In this document: piece by piece, positions 55,159 to 64,000 of the stretch
How the letters are laid out: each line of letters opens with the position of its first letter
Numbering within the stretch: position 1 is the stretch's first letter
Assembly (NCBI GenBank): GCA_015655335.1
Contig: JAATFF010000081.1
Location: 1-64,000 of the forward strand
DNA: 64,000 nt
Origin: Lysobacterales bacterium
Lineage (GTDB): Bacteria; Pseudomonadota; Gammaproteobacteria; Xanthomonadales; Rhodanobacteraceae
Direction of reading: 5' to 3'
Notes under the pieces: generated by a model
Databases searched by the model: none
What the model was told of the DNA's origin: nothing
Seen by the model: the letters and a program-made list of their open reading frames with translations, nothing else
Program-made: the position numbers and the translations under genes

Positions 55159-55389
55159 GTGATATCCTGACGGTCGTTGCAGCCGTCGCCGCTCATCTAT
55201 CTATGCAACCTTTCCTATTGCGCGCACATCCGAGCAGGTATACGAATGGAATCGCAAAGTCGCTGCTGCGGACCGCATGCACCGACACAGCGACTATTCG
55301 GCACGGACGCTACCGTCAGCCGTCCGATGTCACGACGCTCGTGGAACGTTTGCCTGTCGTCACGCGCATCGGACCATCAGGAGAGTGCC

Positions 55390-55590
55390 ATGATGCTTCC
55401 TTTCCGCCGCCGCCCAACACCACAGAAACCTTCATCGAAAGACGCCGTCGTCAACGCTCCCGATTTGCCATCGGAGCCTACTGTGGTCACCCTTCACCAC
55501 CTCGACTACGACCTGCAACCACTGAATGTGGAAAATCTTTCCCATTACATCGCGCCAGTTGTCGATGATGAGCGCTTCCGCGTGCACTAA
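55390..55590 (+). CDS. hypothetical 66-aa protein
   Basis: Starts MMLPFRRRP; AGGAGAGTGCC before the ATG is a strong ribosome site. The product is hydrophilic, Pro-rich at first, then acidic (LDYDLQPLNVENLSHYIAPVVDDERF). I do not recognise a family. It sits alone in the 682-bp rnhB-dnaE gap and is followed by a hairpin at 55607. The rest of that gap shows no further gene I can support. Confidence 0.45.
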   Translation: MMLPFRRRPTPQKPSSKDAVVNAPDLPSEPTVVTLHHLDYDLQPLNVENLSHYIAPVVDDERFRVH

Positions 55591-55606
55591 TGGTGCAACC
55601 GAGATA

Positions 55607-55631
55607 GCCCGTCCCGACGATCGGGATGGGC
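55607..55631 (+). terminator. hairpin after the 66-aa ORF (weak terminator candidate)
   Basis: GCCCGTCCCGA/TCGGGATGGGC forms an 11-bp stem with one G/T wobble and a 3-nt loop, 17 nt after the small gene's stop. Only a short T-containing stretch follows, so termination would be inefficient. Confidence 0.45.
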
Positions 55632-55840
55632 TTGCTGCCTAGGTGACTGGCACGCCACCGGACCTGACTTTCCGGCATAGTGGGTCATCGGCCCGGCACT
55701 CAGCCGCGCATCCGGCTGGCAACTGCCTCAAACTCCCTGAGCTGAACCGGCTTCACCGCGCCCTGGTGCGCGATGGCTTGTCAATTCTTGCCCGCCTCGG
55801 AGCACATCGCTAGGCTGGGCCATTACTTCGCGTGCGAGCC

Positions 55841-58800
55841 ATGTCCCTCCGTTTCGCTCATCTGCATTTGCACAGCGAATATTCGCTGGTCGACTCGACC
55901 ATCCGCATCAAGGCGCTGGTGGAAGCGTGCGTGCGCGATGGCGCACCGGCGGTAGCGCTGACCGACGAATGCAACATGTTCGCGCTGGTGAAGTTTTATA
56001 AGGCGTGCAGCGCGGCCGGCATCAAGCCGATTAGCGGTTGCGATCTGTGGATCAGCGCGCCGGATGATCCGCGTCCCTGGCGCCTGACCTTGCTGTGCCA
56101 GAACCGTGAGGGTTACCTCAACCTCTCCAGGCTCGTGTCGCGCGCATGGCGCGAAGGCCAGCATGGCGGCCGCGCGCTGGTCGACGCCGGGTGGATGACG
56201 CCCGACACGTCGTCGGGCCTGATCGCCCTGCTCGGACGCGAAAGCGAATTGGGCCGCGTTGCCGTCAATCAGGGCAGCGAGGCGGCGCGCTCGCGACTGC
56301 ATGCATTGATGCAGCTTTTCCCCGACCGCCTGTACCTGGAGCTGACGCGTTGCGGCCGCGAGGGCGAGGAGGCGTGGAACAACGCCGCGCTGGTGCTTGC
56401 CACCGAGCTCGACTTGCCGGTAATCGCCGGGAATGACGTGCGATTCCTCAAGCAGACCGATTTCGAAGCGCATGAAGCGCGCGTATGCATCAACCAGGGG
56501 CGCGTTCTAGCCGATCCCAAGCGTCCGCGCGACTACAGCGATCAGCAGTATCTGAAAACACCGACCGAGATGGCCGCGTTATTCGCGGACATTCCCGAGG
56601 CGCTGGAAAACACGCTCGAACTGGCCAAGCGCTGCAACCTGGAACTCACCTTCGGCACCTATTACCTGCCCGACTTCCCGGTGCCGCAAGGTCACGACCT
56701 CGCCAGCTATATCCGCCAGATCGCACGCGAAGGCTTGAAGGAACGCCTTGCCGTCTCACCGCTTGCGTCGGGCCACACTCTGACTGATTACGAAGCGCGC
56801 CTCGAACGCGAGCTGGACGTCATCATCGAGATGGGCTTTCCCGGCTACTTCCTGATCGTGGCGGACTTTATCAACTGGGGTAAGCAGAACGGTATTCCGG
56901 TAGGCCCAGGCCGCGGTTCAGGCGCAGGCTCGTTGGTGGCGTGGGTGCTGAAGATCACCGATCTGGATCCGCTGCAGTTCAACCTGCTGTTCGAGCGCTT
57001 CCTCAATCCCGAACGCGTGTCGATGCCGGACTTCGACATCGACTTCTGCATGGACCGGCGCGACGAAGTGATCGACTACGTCTCGCGCAAATACGGCCGC
57101 GATCACGTCAGCCAGATCATCACCTACGGCTCCATGGCCGCGAAGGCGGTATTGCGCGATTCCGGCCGCGTGCTCGGCATGGGCTACAACGCGGTCGATC
57201 GTATCGCCAAGTTGATTCCGCCGCGCCCGCTCGATCTTACGTTGTCCGATGCGCTCGGCCGCTCGGAAAAATCGCAGAAAGAATCCGATCGTGTCGTAAA
57301 AGAATTTTGCGAACTTTACGAGCAGGACGAAGAAGCGAAATCGCTGATCGATCTCGCGCTCAAACTGGAGAGCCTCACCCGCAACGCAGGCAAGCACGCT
57401 GGCGGCGTGGTGATCGCTCCCACACCGCTGACCGACTTCGCGCCGCTGTATTGCGAAGCGGGCGGCGGTGGCGTCGTCACGCAATACGACAAAGACGACG
57501 TGGAAGCGGTCGGCCTGGTGAAGTTCGACTTCCTCGGCCTGCGCACGCTCACCATCATCGATTGGGCGGTCAAAGCGATCAACGTTCGCCGCGCAGCAGC
57601 CGGTGAAACGCCATTGGATATCGCCACGCTTCCGCTGGATGATCCTGCGCCGTATGAATTGCTGAAAAAAGCACAGACGGTGGCGGTATTCCAGCTCGAA
57701 TCCTCCGGCATGCAGCGCATGCTCAAGGATGCGAAGCCCGACCGCTTCGAAGACATCATCGCGCTGGTGGCACTGTATCGCCCCGGCCCGATGGATCTGA
57801 TCCCCAGCTTCGTCGCGCGCAAACACGGCCGCGAGGAAGTGGAATATCCCGATCCTCGCGTGGAACCGATCCTGCAAGAGACCTACGGCATCATGGTCTA
57901 CCAGGAACAGGTAATGCAGATGGCGCAGATCGTCGGCGGCTACTCGCTTGGCGGCGCCGACCTGCTGCGCCGCGCGATGGGTAAGAAGAAAATCGAGGAA
58001 ATGGCGAAAGAGCGCGCCAAGTTCCGCGAAGGCGCCGCCAAGGACGGACTCAGCGGCGAGAAAGCCGATGCCATCTTCGACCTGATGGAAAAATTCGCGG
58101 GCTACGGCTTCAACAAATCGCATGCCGCCGCCTACGCGCTTGTCTCTTACCAAACGGCATGGCTGAAGGCGCACTATCCCGCCGAATTCATGGCCGCCAC
58201 GATCTCGTCGGATATGGACAACACCGATAAGGTGGTGACCTTCCTCGACGAATCGCGCGCGATCGGACTCACCGTCCTGCCACCGGACGTGAACGCCTCG
58301 AATTTCATGTTCGTGGCCGTCGAACCGAAGATCGTGCGCTATGGACTGGGCGCCATCAAAGGCGTGGGTCACGGCGCGTGCGAATCCATTGCCGACGAAC
58401 GAAACAAAGGCGGCGCATACAAAGACCTTGCCGACTTCTGCCGCCGCGTGGATCCCAGCAAGCTCAACCGGCGCGTGCTGGAAGCGTTGATACTGTCCGG
58501 CGCACTCGATGCGCTGGCGCCCACCCGCGCCAGCTTGATGCTACAGCTGCCCGATGCGATCAAGGCCGCCGAACAACACCTGCGCGACCGCCAGTCTGGC
58601 CAGAACGACATGTTTGGCGCCGCGATGGGCGCCGCCGCACCCGTCGTGCACGTCGAACTGCCCACCGCGCCTGAGTGGCCGCTGGAGCAAAAGCTGCAGG
58701 GCGAGCGCGATACGCTTGGACACTACCTGTCGGGCCATCCCACCGACCCCTGGCGCGAAGAACTCGCGCAATTGGCCACCTGCCCGCTGGGCGAGATCGC

Positions 58801-59389
58801 GGACCGCTACCAACCGCCCAGGCCGCGCCGAAACGACGGCGACGACGGCAACCGCTTCCGTCGCGGCCCAGACACGCCCTGGACGGTCGCCGGCATGGTC
58901 ACCGCCATACGCAAGCGCGGCGATAGCGATGCCTTTGTGCGGCTGGAGGATGGCACTGGCGTGATCGAGGTGAGCTTCTTCGGCGAGCTATACCAGCAAG
59001 TCGCGCCCCTGCTCACCCGCGACGAGCTGCTGGTGGTTGAAGGCGGCCTGCGCATCGACGATTTCTCCGGCGGCGGCTTCCAGGTACGCGCCCGCAGCGC
59101 GTACACCCTGGGTGACGCCTGCCGCCGCTATGCGCGCCTGTTGCGGGTGAAGATCAACGGCATCGGCCCCGATTTCATTGCGCAACTACGACAGGCCCTG
59201 GCCGGACATCGGGGCGGCCGCGCCAGCGTCGTGCTGAGCGGCTATCACAACGCCACTGCGCGGGCCGACTTCGAGCTCGGAGAGGATTGGCAAGTCAATG
59301 CCATTCCCGAGCTGCTGCGCGCCGTGCGCAGCATGCCAGGCGTGCTGGCGGCCGGCGTACGGATTGTTAAGAGCGGCCATGGAGAATAG
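55841..59389 (+). CDS. dnaE: DNA polymerase III alpha subunit
   Basis: 1182 aa. PHP domain start FAHLHLHSEYSLVDS; palm catalytic Asp pair in MPDFDIDFCMDRR (about residue 400) and the third Asp further on; fingers with GYGFNKSHAAAYAL. The beta-clamp binding motif is QNDMF (about 925), and an OB domain lies near 1000-1090 (VAGMVTAIRKRGDSDAFVRLEDGTG). Chosen ATG 55841 (MSLRFAHLH). Confidence 0.98.
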   Translation: MSLRFAHLHLHSEYSLVDSTIRIKALVEACVRDGAPAVALTDECNMFALVKFYKACSAAGIKPISGCDLWISAPDDPRPWRLTLLCQNREGYLNLSRLVSRAWREGQHGGRALVDAGWMTPDTSSGLIALLGRESELGRVAVNQGSEAARSRLHALMQLFPDRLYLELTRCGREGEEAWNNAALVLATELDLPVIAGNDVRFLKQTDFEAHEARVCINQGRVLADPKRPRDYSDQQYLKTPTEMAALFADIPEALENTLELAKRCNLELTFGTYYLPDFPVPQGHDLASYIRQIAREGLKERLAVSPLASGHTLTDYEARLERELDVIIEMGFPGYFLIVADFINWGKQNGIPVGPGRGSGAGSLVAWVLKITDLDPLQFNLLFERFLNPERVSMPDFDIDFCMDRRDEVIDYVSRKYGRDHVSQIITYGSMAAKAVLRDSGRVLGMGYNAVDRIAKLIPPRPLDLTLSDALGRSEKSQKESDRVVKEFCELYEQDEEAKSLIDLALKLESLTRNAGKHAGGVVIAPTPLTDFAPLYCEAGGGGVVTQYDKDDVEAVGLVKFDFLGLRTLTIIDWAVKAINVRRAAAGETPLDIATLPLDDPAPYELLKKAQTVAVFQLESSGMQRMLKDAKPDRFEDIIALVALYRPGPMDLIPSFVARKHGREEVEYPDPRVEPILQETYGIMVYQEQVMQMAQIVGGYSLGGADLLRRAMGKKKIEEMAKERAKFREGAAKDGLSGEKADAIFDLMEKFAGYGFNKSHAAAYALVSYQTAWLKAHYPAEFMAATISSDMDNTDKVVTFLDESRAIGLTVLPPDVNASNFMFVAVEPKIVRYGLGAIKGVGHGACESIADERNKGGAYKDLADFCRRVDPSKLNRRVLEALILSGALDALAPTRASLMLQLPDAIKAAEQHLRDRQSGQNDMFGAAMGAAAPVVHVELPTAPEWPLEQKLQGERDTLGHYLSGHPTDPWREELAQLATCPLGEIADRYQPPRPRRNDGDDGNRFRRGPDTPWTVAGMVTAIRKRGDSDAFVRLEDGTGVIEVSFFGELYQQVAPLLTRDELLVVEGGLRIDDFSGGGFQVRARSAYTLGDACRRYARLLRVKINGIGPDFIAQLRQALAGHRGGRASVVLSGYHNATARADFELGEDWQVNAIPELLRAVRSMPGVLAAGVRIVKSGHGE

Positions 59390-59506
59390 TGACTCGCAAA
59401 AGAGCCGCGTAGCGCTTTTGCAGAACCTGTATAGCCATACGGCCCCGTTCCCGCCTTTTTGGCCGGCCCGGTATACTGCCCCGCTTCTGTGCCACCCCGT
59501 GCCCGA

Positions 59507-60463
59507 ATGAATCCCAATTTCCTCGATTTCGAACAACCGATTGCCGATCTGGAAGCCAAGATCGAGGAACTGCGTTTTGCCAGCCACGGGCAAGCCGTCA
59601 ACATCGACGACGAAATTCGCCGCCTGCGCGAAAAGCTCAAGATCAAGACGGCCGATATCTTCCGCAACCTGGATTCGTGGCAAACTACCCAGCTTTCGCG
59701 CCACCCTGCACGTCCCTACACCCTCGACTACATCAGCGTGATGTGCGAAGAGTTTCATGAGCTGGCAGGCGATCGCGCCTATGCCGACGACGGCGCCATC
59801 GTGGGCGGCCTGGGGCGCATCAACGGCCGCTCGGTCATGATCATCGGCCACCAGAAAGCGCGCGACACCAAGGGCAAGCTCAAACGCAATTTCGGCATGC
59901 CTCGTCCCGAGGGCTATCGCAAAGCGCTGCGTCTGATGAAGATGGCCGAGCGTTTCAAACTGCCCCTGCTTACCTTCATCGACACCATGGGTGCCTACCC
60001 CGGCATCGGTGCCGAGGAGCGCGGCCAGAGCGAAGCCATCGCCCGCAACCTGCTCGAAATGGCGGAACTGAAAACACCGATCGTTTGTACGGTGATCGGC
60101 GAAGGCGGTTCCGGTGGCGCGCTGGCTATCGGCGTCGGCGACCGCACCCTGATGCTGCAGTACTCCACTTATTCGGTGATCACGCCCGAAGGCTGCGCCT
60201 CCATTTTGTGGAAGAGTGGCGACAAGACCAAGGACGCCGCCGAGGCGCTGGGCATGACCGCACCCCGTCTGCTGGAACTTGGCCTGATCGACAAGATCGT
60301 GCGCGAACCGCTGGGCGGAGCGCACCGCAATCCGCATTCGATGGCGGTTCGATTGAAGGCCGTATTGCTGAACCAGCTCGACGAGCTGGAAGCGCTGTCG
60401 ACGCCCGATCTGCTCGAACGGCGCTACCGCCGCCTGCGTGGCTACGGCGCGTATCAGGAATAA
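59507..60463 (+). CDS. accA: acetyl-CoA carboxylase carboxyltransferase subunit alpha
   Basis: 318 aa. Begins [19 protein letters not shown] and keeps the crotonase-like core ([45 protein letters not shown]). With AccD it transfers CO2 to acetyl-CoA. A TATACT box at 59471 is a possible -10 for its promoter. dnaE-accA order is conserved. Confidence 0.98.
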   Translation: MNPNFLDFEQPIADLEAKIEELRFASHGQAVNIDDEIRRLREKLKIKTADIFRNLDSWQTTQLSRHPARPYTLDYISVMCEEFHELAGDRAYADDGAIVGGLGRINGRSVMIIGHQKARDTKGKLKRNFGMPRPEGYRKALRLMKMAERFKLPLLTFIDTMGAYPGIGAEERGQSEAIARNLLEMAELKTPIVCTVIGEGGSGGALAIGVGDRTLMLQYSTYSVITPEGCASILWKSGDKTKDAAEALGMTAPRLLELGLIDKIVREPLGGAHRNPHSMAVRLKAVLLNQLDELEALSTPDLLERRYRRLRGYGAYQE

Positions 60464-60574
60464 CGTCGCTCGAAGCCATCGGGCTTCTTTTTGAGTACAT
60501 CTTCCTGTTTGCCGTAAAGCGACGGCCGGCGATCTGCGCGCTACCATCCGGACAATTCCACCGAGAATCTGCCC

Positions 60575-61324
60575 ATGGCCAACGATCAAGCTACCAAACT
60601 CGCCGTGCTGATCGATGCCGACAATGCGCAACCCGGAATCGCCGAGGGATTGCTGGCTGAAGTGGCCAAGTACGGTACAGCGCATGTGAAGCGCGCTTAC
60701 GGCGACTGGACCAGCAATCATTTGAAGGGTTGGAAGGATCAATTGCTAACGCAGTCGATTCAGCCTATCCAGCAATTTGGCTACACCAGCGGTAAAAACG
60801 CTACCGATTCGGCGATGATCATCGATGCGATGGATCTGCTTTACTCCGGTCGCTTCGATGGATTTTGCATTGTGTCCAGCGATAGCGATTTCACGCGACT
60901 GGCCGCGCGCATCCGCGAATCGGGATTGATCGTCTACGGTTTTGGTGAGCGCAAAACGCCGGAGCCATTCGTGGCAGCGTGCGACAAGTTCATCTACACC
61001 GAAATTCTCGGCGCGAAGCCCGACGAGGAACAACCGCTCAAACCGCGCACGCCGGCGCAGTTGAAACAGGACAGCGGCCTCATCAACCTGCTTCGCAATG
61101 CGATCGATGCCGCCTCGGATGACGAGGGCTGGGCGGGCCTGGGCGGTGTCGGATCGATCATCACCAAGCAACGTCCCAACTTCGACTCACGCAGCTACGG
61201 GTACGGCAAGCTCAGCGAATTGATCGACGCGATCGATCTGTTCGAACTCGACCGGCGCAGTCCCGGCGATGGTCGCCCCAAGGCCATCTATGTGCGCAAC
61301 AAGAAGAAAGCCGGTGGCGTGTGA
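60575..61324 (+). CDS. NYN-domain (LabA-like) protein with C-terminal OST-HTH/LOTUS-like domain
   Basis: 249 aa. The NYN (PIN-like) nuclease fold has its acidic residues in AVLIDADNAQPG, ATDSAMIIDAMDLLYSG and IVSSDSDFTRLA. The C-terminal part (about 170-245: LINLLRNAIDAASDDEGWAGLGGVGSII and a final IYVRNKKK) fits an OST-HTH RNA-binding domain. A role in RNA degradation or processing is likely by family. Its stop overlaps tilS (GTGA). Confidence 0.87.
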   Translation: MANDQATKLAVLIDADNAQPGIAEGLLAEVAKYGTAHVKRAYGDWTSNHLKGWKDQLLTQSIQPIQQFGYTSGKNATDSAMIIDAMDLLYSGRFDGFCIVSSDSDFTRLAARIRESGLIVYGFGERKTPEPFVAACDKFIYTEILGAKPDEEQPLKPRTPAQLKQDSGLINLLRNAIDAASDDEGWAGLGGVGSIITKQRPNFDSRSYGYGKLSELIDAIDLFELDRRSPGDGRPKAIYVRNKKKAGGV

Positions 61325-62625
61325 ATAGCAACGCGTCACTGCTCGAAACCTTGCAGCGTGCGCTGCAGGCGCATCCGGATGGACCGCTCTGCGTCGCCTA
61401 TAGCGGTGGCCCCGACTCCACAGCGTTGCTCCACGCACTCGCCAGCCTGCCCGATGCGCGTGCGCGCGGCTTGCGGGCACTCCACATCGACCACCAACTT
61501 CACCCGGACAGCGCAAGCTGGGCCGCGCATTGCCAGACATTCAGCGCGGCGCTTGGAATGGCCTGCGACGTACGCCATGCCGAGGTAGATCGCATTAGCG
61601 GCATCGGCCTGGAGGCAGCCGCGCGACATGCACGCTATGCCATTTTCGCCGCGCACTTGCACGATGGAGAAAAGTTGCTGCTAGGACATCATCAGGATGA
61701 CCAGGTGGAAACCGTGCTGTTGAAACTGTTGCGCGGTGCCGGACCCGAAGGACTTGGTGGCATGCGTTCGCAACGCCCGCTCGGTCTAGGCATGCTGTGG
61801 CGGCCACTGCTCGCACTACCGAGGCAGGTGTTGCGCGATTACGTCGATGCACAAGCGCTCCCCTCTATCCACGATCCTTCCAACGACGATAGACGTCTGG
61901 CGCGCAATCACCTGCGCCATGACATCCTGCCGCTGTTGAAAACGCACTGGCCGCAAACTGCCGCGTCGATCGCACACAGCGCTGCACTATGCCGCGCCGC
62001 CGCCGATACGTTGCAACACGATTGGCTCGCTACGCTGGAAACCTTGCGCGACGACACCACAAACAGTCTCGATGCGCGAGGATGGCTCGCCCTGCCGGCA
62101 GCGCTGCGCGATCCTTTGTTGGCGCACTGGCTGCATGCCCAAGGCCTGCCCGCGCCGACAACGGCGCAGCGCCAGCAGATCGAGCGCCAATGCGCTGCGC
62201 AGGATGGCCAACTGCCATGCATCCGCTGGCCCGGCGCCGAACTGCACATCTGGAAAAACCGGCTATGGGCCATGACGCCGCGTACTGAACCTGAACCGAC
62301 GACCGATCTCCTCTGGCAAGGCGAGCCACTGCCATTGCCCGGCCACGGTCAGCTCAGGCTGGAACCAGCTGCAAGACTTCCCGTTCCCTTGTATGTGCGC
62401 TGGCGACGCAGTGGAGAGCGACTCAAACCCGCTGGCGACAGATATACCCGCGATCTTCGGTCGCTCTTCCAGACAGCCACGTTGCCGCCCTGGCAGCGCA
62501 TCGCTTGTCCGCTGCTTTACGAGGGCGACCAACTCATCGCCGTAGCCGATCGATGGCTGAGCGAGCGGGCCGAAGACATTTTTCGCCAAGCAGGCGGCCG
62601 TCCGCTCTGGCTGCCCGGAAGCTAA
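61321..62625 (+). CDS. tilS: tRNA(Ile)-lysidine synthase
   Basis: 434 aa, GTG start overlapping the NYN stop. PP-loop VAYSGGPDSTALLHAL, ALHIDHQLHPDS, LLGHHQDDQVETVLL; C-terminal TilS domains follow to about 430 (RRSGERLKPAGDRYTRDLRSLFQ). It modifies C34 of tRNA-Ile(CAU) to lysidine; essential. Coupling to a putative RNA nuclease is notable. Confidence 0.96.
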   Translation: MNSNASLLETLQRALQAHPDGPLCVAYSGGPDSTALLHALASLPDARARGLRALHIDHQLHPDSASWAAHCQTFSAALGMACDVRHAEVDRISGIGLEAAARHARYAIFAAHLHDGEKLLLGHHQDDQVETVLLKLLRGAGPEGLGGMRSQRPLGLGMLWRPLLALPRQVLRDYVDAQALPSIHDPSNDDRRLARNHLRHDILPLLKTHWPQTAASIAHSAALCRAAADTLQHDWLATLETLRDDTTNSLDARGWLALPAALRDPLLAHWLHAQGLPAPTTAQRQQIERQCAAQDGQLPCIRWPGAELHIWKNRLWAMTPRTEPEPTTDLLWQGEPLPLPGHGQLRLEPAARLPVPLYVRWRRSGERLKPAGDRYTRDLRSLFQTATLPPWQRIACPLLYEGDQLIAVADRWLSERAEDIFRQAGGRPLWLPGS

Positions 62626-62714
62626 GCATTTGCACGATAGAGAGGACGCCAAGCAACGCTTTTGTCCGCGCCACAGATTGATTCCCTACCTCCGCTGCGC
62701 TAGCGTTGCCGGCC

Positions 62715-62972
62715 ATGGCCAAGCCCTCTCCCGCTCCTGTTGAAACTGCACCGGTCGCCGATTTCGAGCACTCGCTCGACGAGCTAGAGCAATTGGTGGC
62801 GCGCATGGAAGGTGGCGACATGAGCCTCGATGAATCCCTTAGCGCTTTCGAGCGCGGTATCGGCCTATATCGGCATTGCCAACAGGCCTTGGACCAGGCG
62901 GAGTTGCGCGTGCGCCTGCTGCTCGATCCCGATGCTCCCGACACCGCCGAACCATTTGAACCCGAAGCCTGA
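62715..62972 (+). CDS. xseB: exodeoxyribonuclease VII small subunit
   Basis: 85 aa. [41 protein letters not shown] is the family core. Start ATG at 62715. Its 3' end overlaps the ispA reading frame, the usual xseB-ispA pairing. Confidence 0.93.
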   Translation: MAKPSPAPVETAPVADFEHSLDELEQLVARMEGGDMSLDESLSAFERGIGLYRHCQQALDQAELRVRLLLDPDAPDTAEPFEPEA

Positions 62973-63840
62973 ACTAAGTGCGGCCTTGCGGGCATTGATT
63001 GCCCGCGCCGAACGTGCACTCGGCGATGTCCTACCGCCGGAAGACCAGCTACCCGTCGAACTGCACCGTGCGATGCGTTATGCCGCGCTTGGCGGCGGAA
63101 AGCGCCTGCGCCCGCTACTCACCTACGCCACCGGCCACGCACTCGGCAGCTGTGGCCCTGAGCTGGATGCGCCCGCCTGCGCGGTCGAGCTGATCCATGC
63201 GTACTCGCTTGTTCACGATGACTTACCCGCGATGGACGACGACGCCATGCGCCGCGGCCGACCCACTTGCCACATCGTGTTTGGCGAAGCGATGGCGATT
63301 CTCGCCGGCGATGCCTTGCAGGCGCTGGCTTTCGAAATCCTCGCTCGCGGCAATCCGGCGTGCGGCATGGACATGCTCAGCACGCTTGGCCACGCATGCG
63401 GCGCCGAAGGCATGGCGGGCGGCCAGGCGCTCGATCTGACGGCCGTCGGCCGTTCGCTGACCCTGGCCGAGCTGGAGCACATGCACGCCTGCAAGACCGG
63501 CGCATTGATTCGCGCCGCGGTGCAGCTCGGCGCTTTGACGGCGCAGGCAGATGCCCAAGCGATGCAGGCATTGGACCGCTATGCCACGGCCGTTGGGCTG
63601 GCCTTCCAAGTACGCGACGACATCCTCGACGTAGAAGGCGAGTCGACCGTGATCGGCAAAACCGCCGGCAAAGATGCTGCTGCCGGCAAGCCCACCTTCC
63701 CGTCGATCATCGGCCTGGATGCGTCCCGCGTGCGCTTGACCGAGTTGATCGACACCGCACGCGATGCCATCGCATCTTTTGGTGAACGCGCTGCGCTATT
63801 GGACGAGTTGGCGCACTACGCGGCAAATCGCATTCGTTGA
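62932..63840 (+). CDS. ispA: farnesyl diphosphate synthase (short-chain polyprenyl synthase)
   Basis: 302 aa if started at the ATG 62932; TTG 62956 ([14 protein letters not shown]) is about equally likely, and neither has a clear ribosome site. First Asp-rich motif [17 protein letters not shown], second [13 protein letters not shown]. It makes FPP, the substrate of UppS, from IPP and DMAPP. In E. coli and many others dxs follows; here a terminator and then a convergent gene follow instead. Confidence 0.94.
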   Translation: MLPTPPNHLNPKPELSAALRALIARAERALGDVLPPEDQLPVELHRAMRYAALGGGKRLRPLLTYATGHALGSCGPELDAPACAVELIHAYSLVHDDLPAMDDDAMRRGRPTCHIVFGEAMAILAGDALQALAFEILARGNPACGMDMLSTLGHACGAEGMAGGQALDLTAVGRSLTLAELEHMHACKTGALIRAAVQLGALTAQADAQAMQALDRYATAVGLAFQVRDDILDVEGESTVIGKTAGKDAAAGKPTFPSIIGLDASRVRLTELIDTARDAIASFGERAALLDELAHYAANRIR

Positions 63841-63859
63841 ACTCATGCCGCACATATAA

Positions 63860-63891
63860 AAAGAAGCCCGCTCCATGGCGGGCTTCTTTTT
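63860..63891. terminator. bidirectional terminator after ispA
   Basis: GAAGCCCGC/GCGGGCTTC stem with a CTCCATG-type loop, followed by TTTTT and preceded by AAAAA, so it can serve both ispA and the convergent gene at the window end. Confidence 0.9.
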
Positions 63892-63914
63892 AGCAGTGGG
63901 AAAAATAGAAGCGC

Positions 63915-64000
63915 TCAGTTCACCAGCCGCAGTGTGAAGGGATAGCGATAGCTACCGTCAGAACTCACCTTGACCGCGGCCACAATGCAAAAGATCAGAT
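63915..64000 (-). CDS. DUF4870-like membrane protein (C-terminal end only)
   Basis: The minus strand at the window edge reads LIFCIVAAVKVSSDGSYRYP, then FTLRLVN and stop. The ending '...YRYPltlRlv' after a hydrophobic helix is typical of the small DUF4870 membrane family. Only about 28 codons are visible, so the call is tentative. It converges on ispA over the shared terminator. Confidence 0.55.
   Translation of the reverse strand, partial: LIFCIVAAVKVSSDGSYRYPFTLRLVN

Noticed and set aside
56918-58372. A 484-codon minus-strand open frame inside dnaE
   Set aside because: Shadow of dnaE; low-complexity Arg/Phe/His-rich product, no signals.
59186-60742. A 518-codon minus-strand open frame over accA
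   Set aside because: Shadow of dnaE end and accA; no recognisable domain.

Overview
The window is dense gammaproteobacterial chromosome. It has high GC, almost no gene-free space, and many 4-bp ATGA/GTGA overlaps. Gene content and order point to the Xanthomonadales, most likely Rhodanobacteraceae (Dyella/Luteibacter/Frateuria/Rhodanobacter type). That placement comes from family knowledge and gene order; there is no rRNA marker here. No tRNA, rRNA, CRISPR array, prophage or complete insertion sequence was seen.

Layout. 1-13.4 kb: a membrane-anchored glutamate-synthase-like flavoenzyme (runs off the left edge), purT, a DUF423 protein, a cytochrome-oxidase copper-assembly group (SCO, PCuAC, CtaG) around a phosphoesterase, a Gld-type ABC export operon, an SRPBCC protein and a DesK/NarL-type two-component system. 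13.7-17.9 kb: GNAT-minC-minD-minE, a small putative zincin and a GT9 glycosyltransferase. 17.9-21.6 kb: a MITE-like cloverleaf element next to a fluoride riboswitch that precedes crcB-DUF190-cfa, then a TraB/GumN protein. 21.9-32.0 kb: parC, a secreted protein, a hydrolase/SMR-pair/ACP/KAS block, a Nudix hydrolase, and a phosphodiester glycosidase-penicillin acylase pair. 32.0-38.5 kb: dapD-CREST protein-yffB-dapE, a PepSY protein and glnD.

38.5-63.8 kb is the classic conserved block: map | rpsB-tsf, pyrH, frr, uppS, cdsA, (dxr), rseP, bamA, lpxD-fabZ-lpxA-lpxB-rnhB, dnaE, accA, then a NYN-domain protein, tilS, xseB and ispA. It makes translation factors, undecaprenyl-PP, phospholipid and lipid A precursors, and the outer-membrane assembly machine.

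The main surprises are inside this block. (1) dxr is a decayed remnant: it has a frameshift/deletion and has lost nearly all catalytic and metal-binding residues. The xseB-ispA pair ends in a terminator with no dxs. The host therefore probably makes IPP another way, although uppS and ispA look intact. (2) bamA has an in-frame TAG at codon 578 with an intact barrel reading frame on both sides. (3) Two related, elaborately folded repeats, one with an extra hairpin module, lie upstream of parC and between uppS and cdsA; their outer stems differ in sequence but stay paired. A third, unrelated cloverleaf element with 29-bp perfect inverted ends and TA flanks sits directly in front of the fluoride riboswitch.
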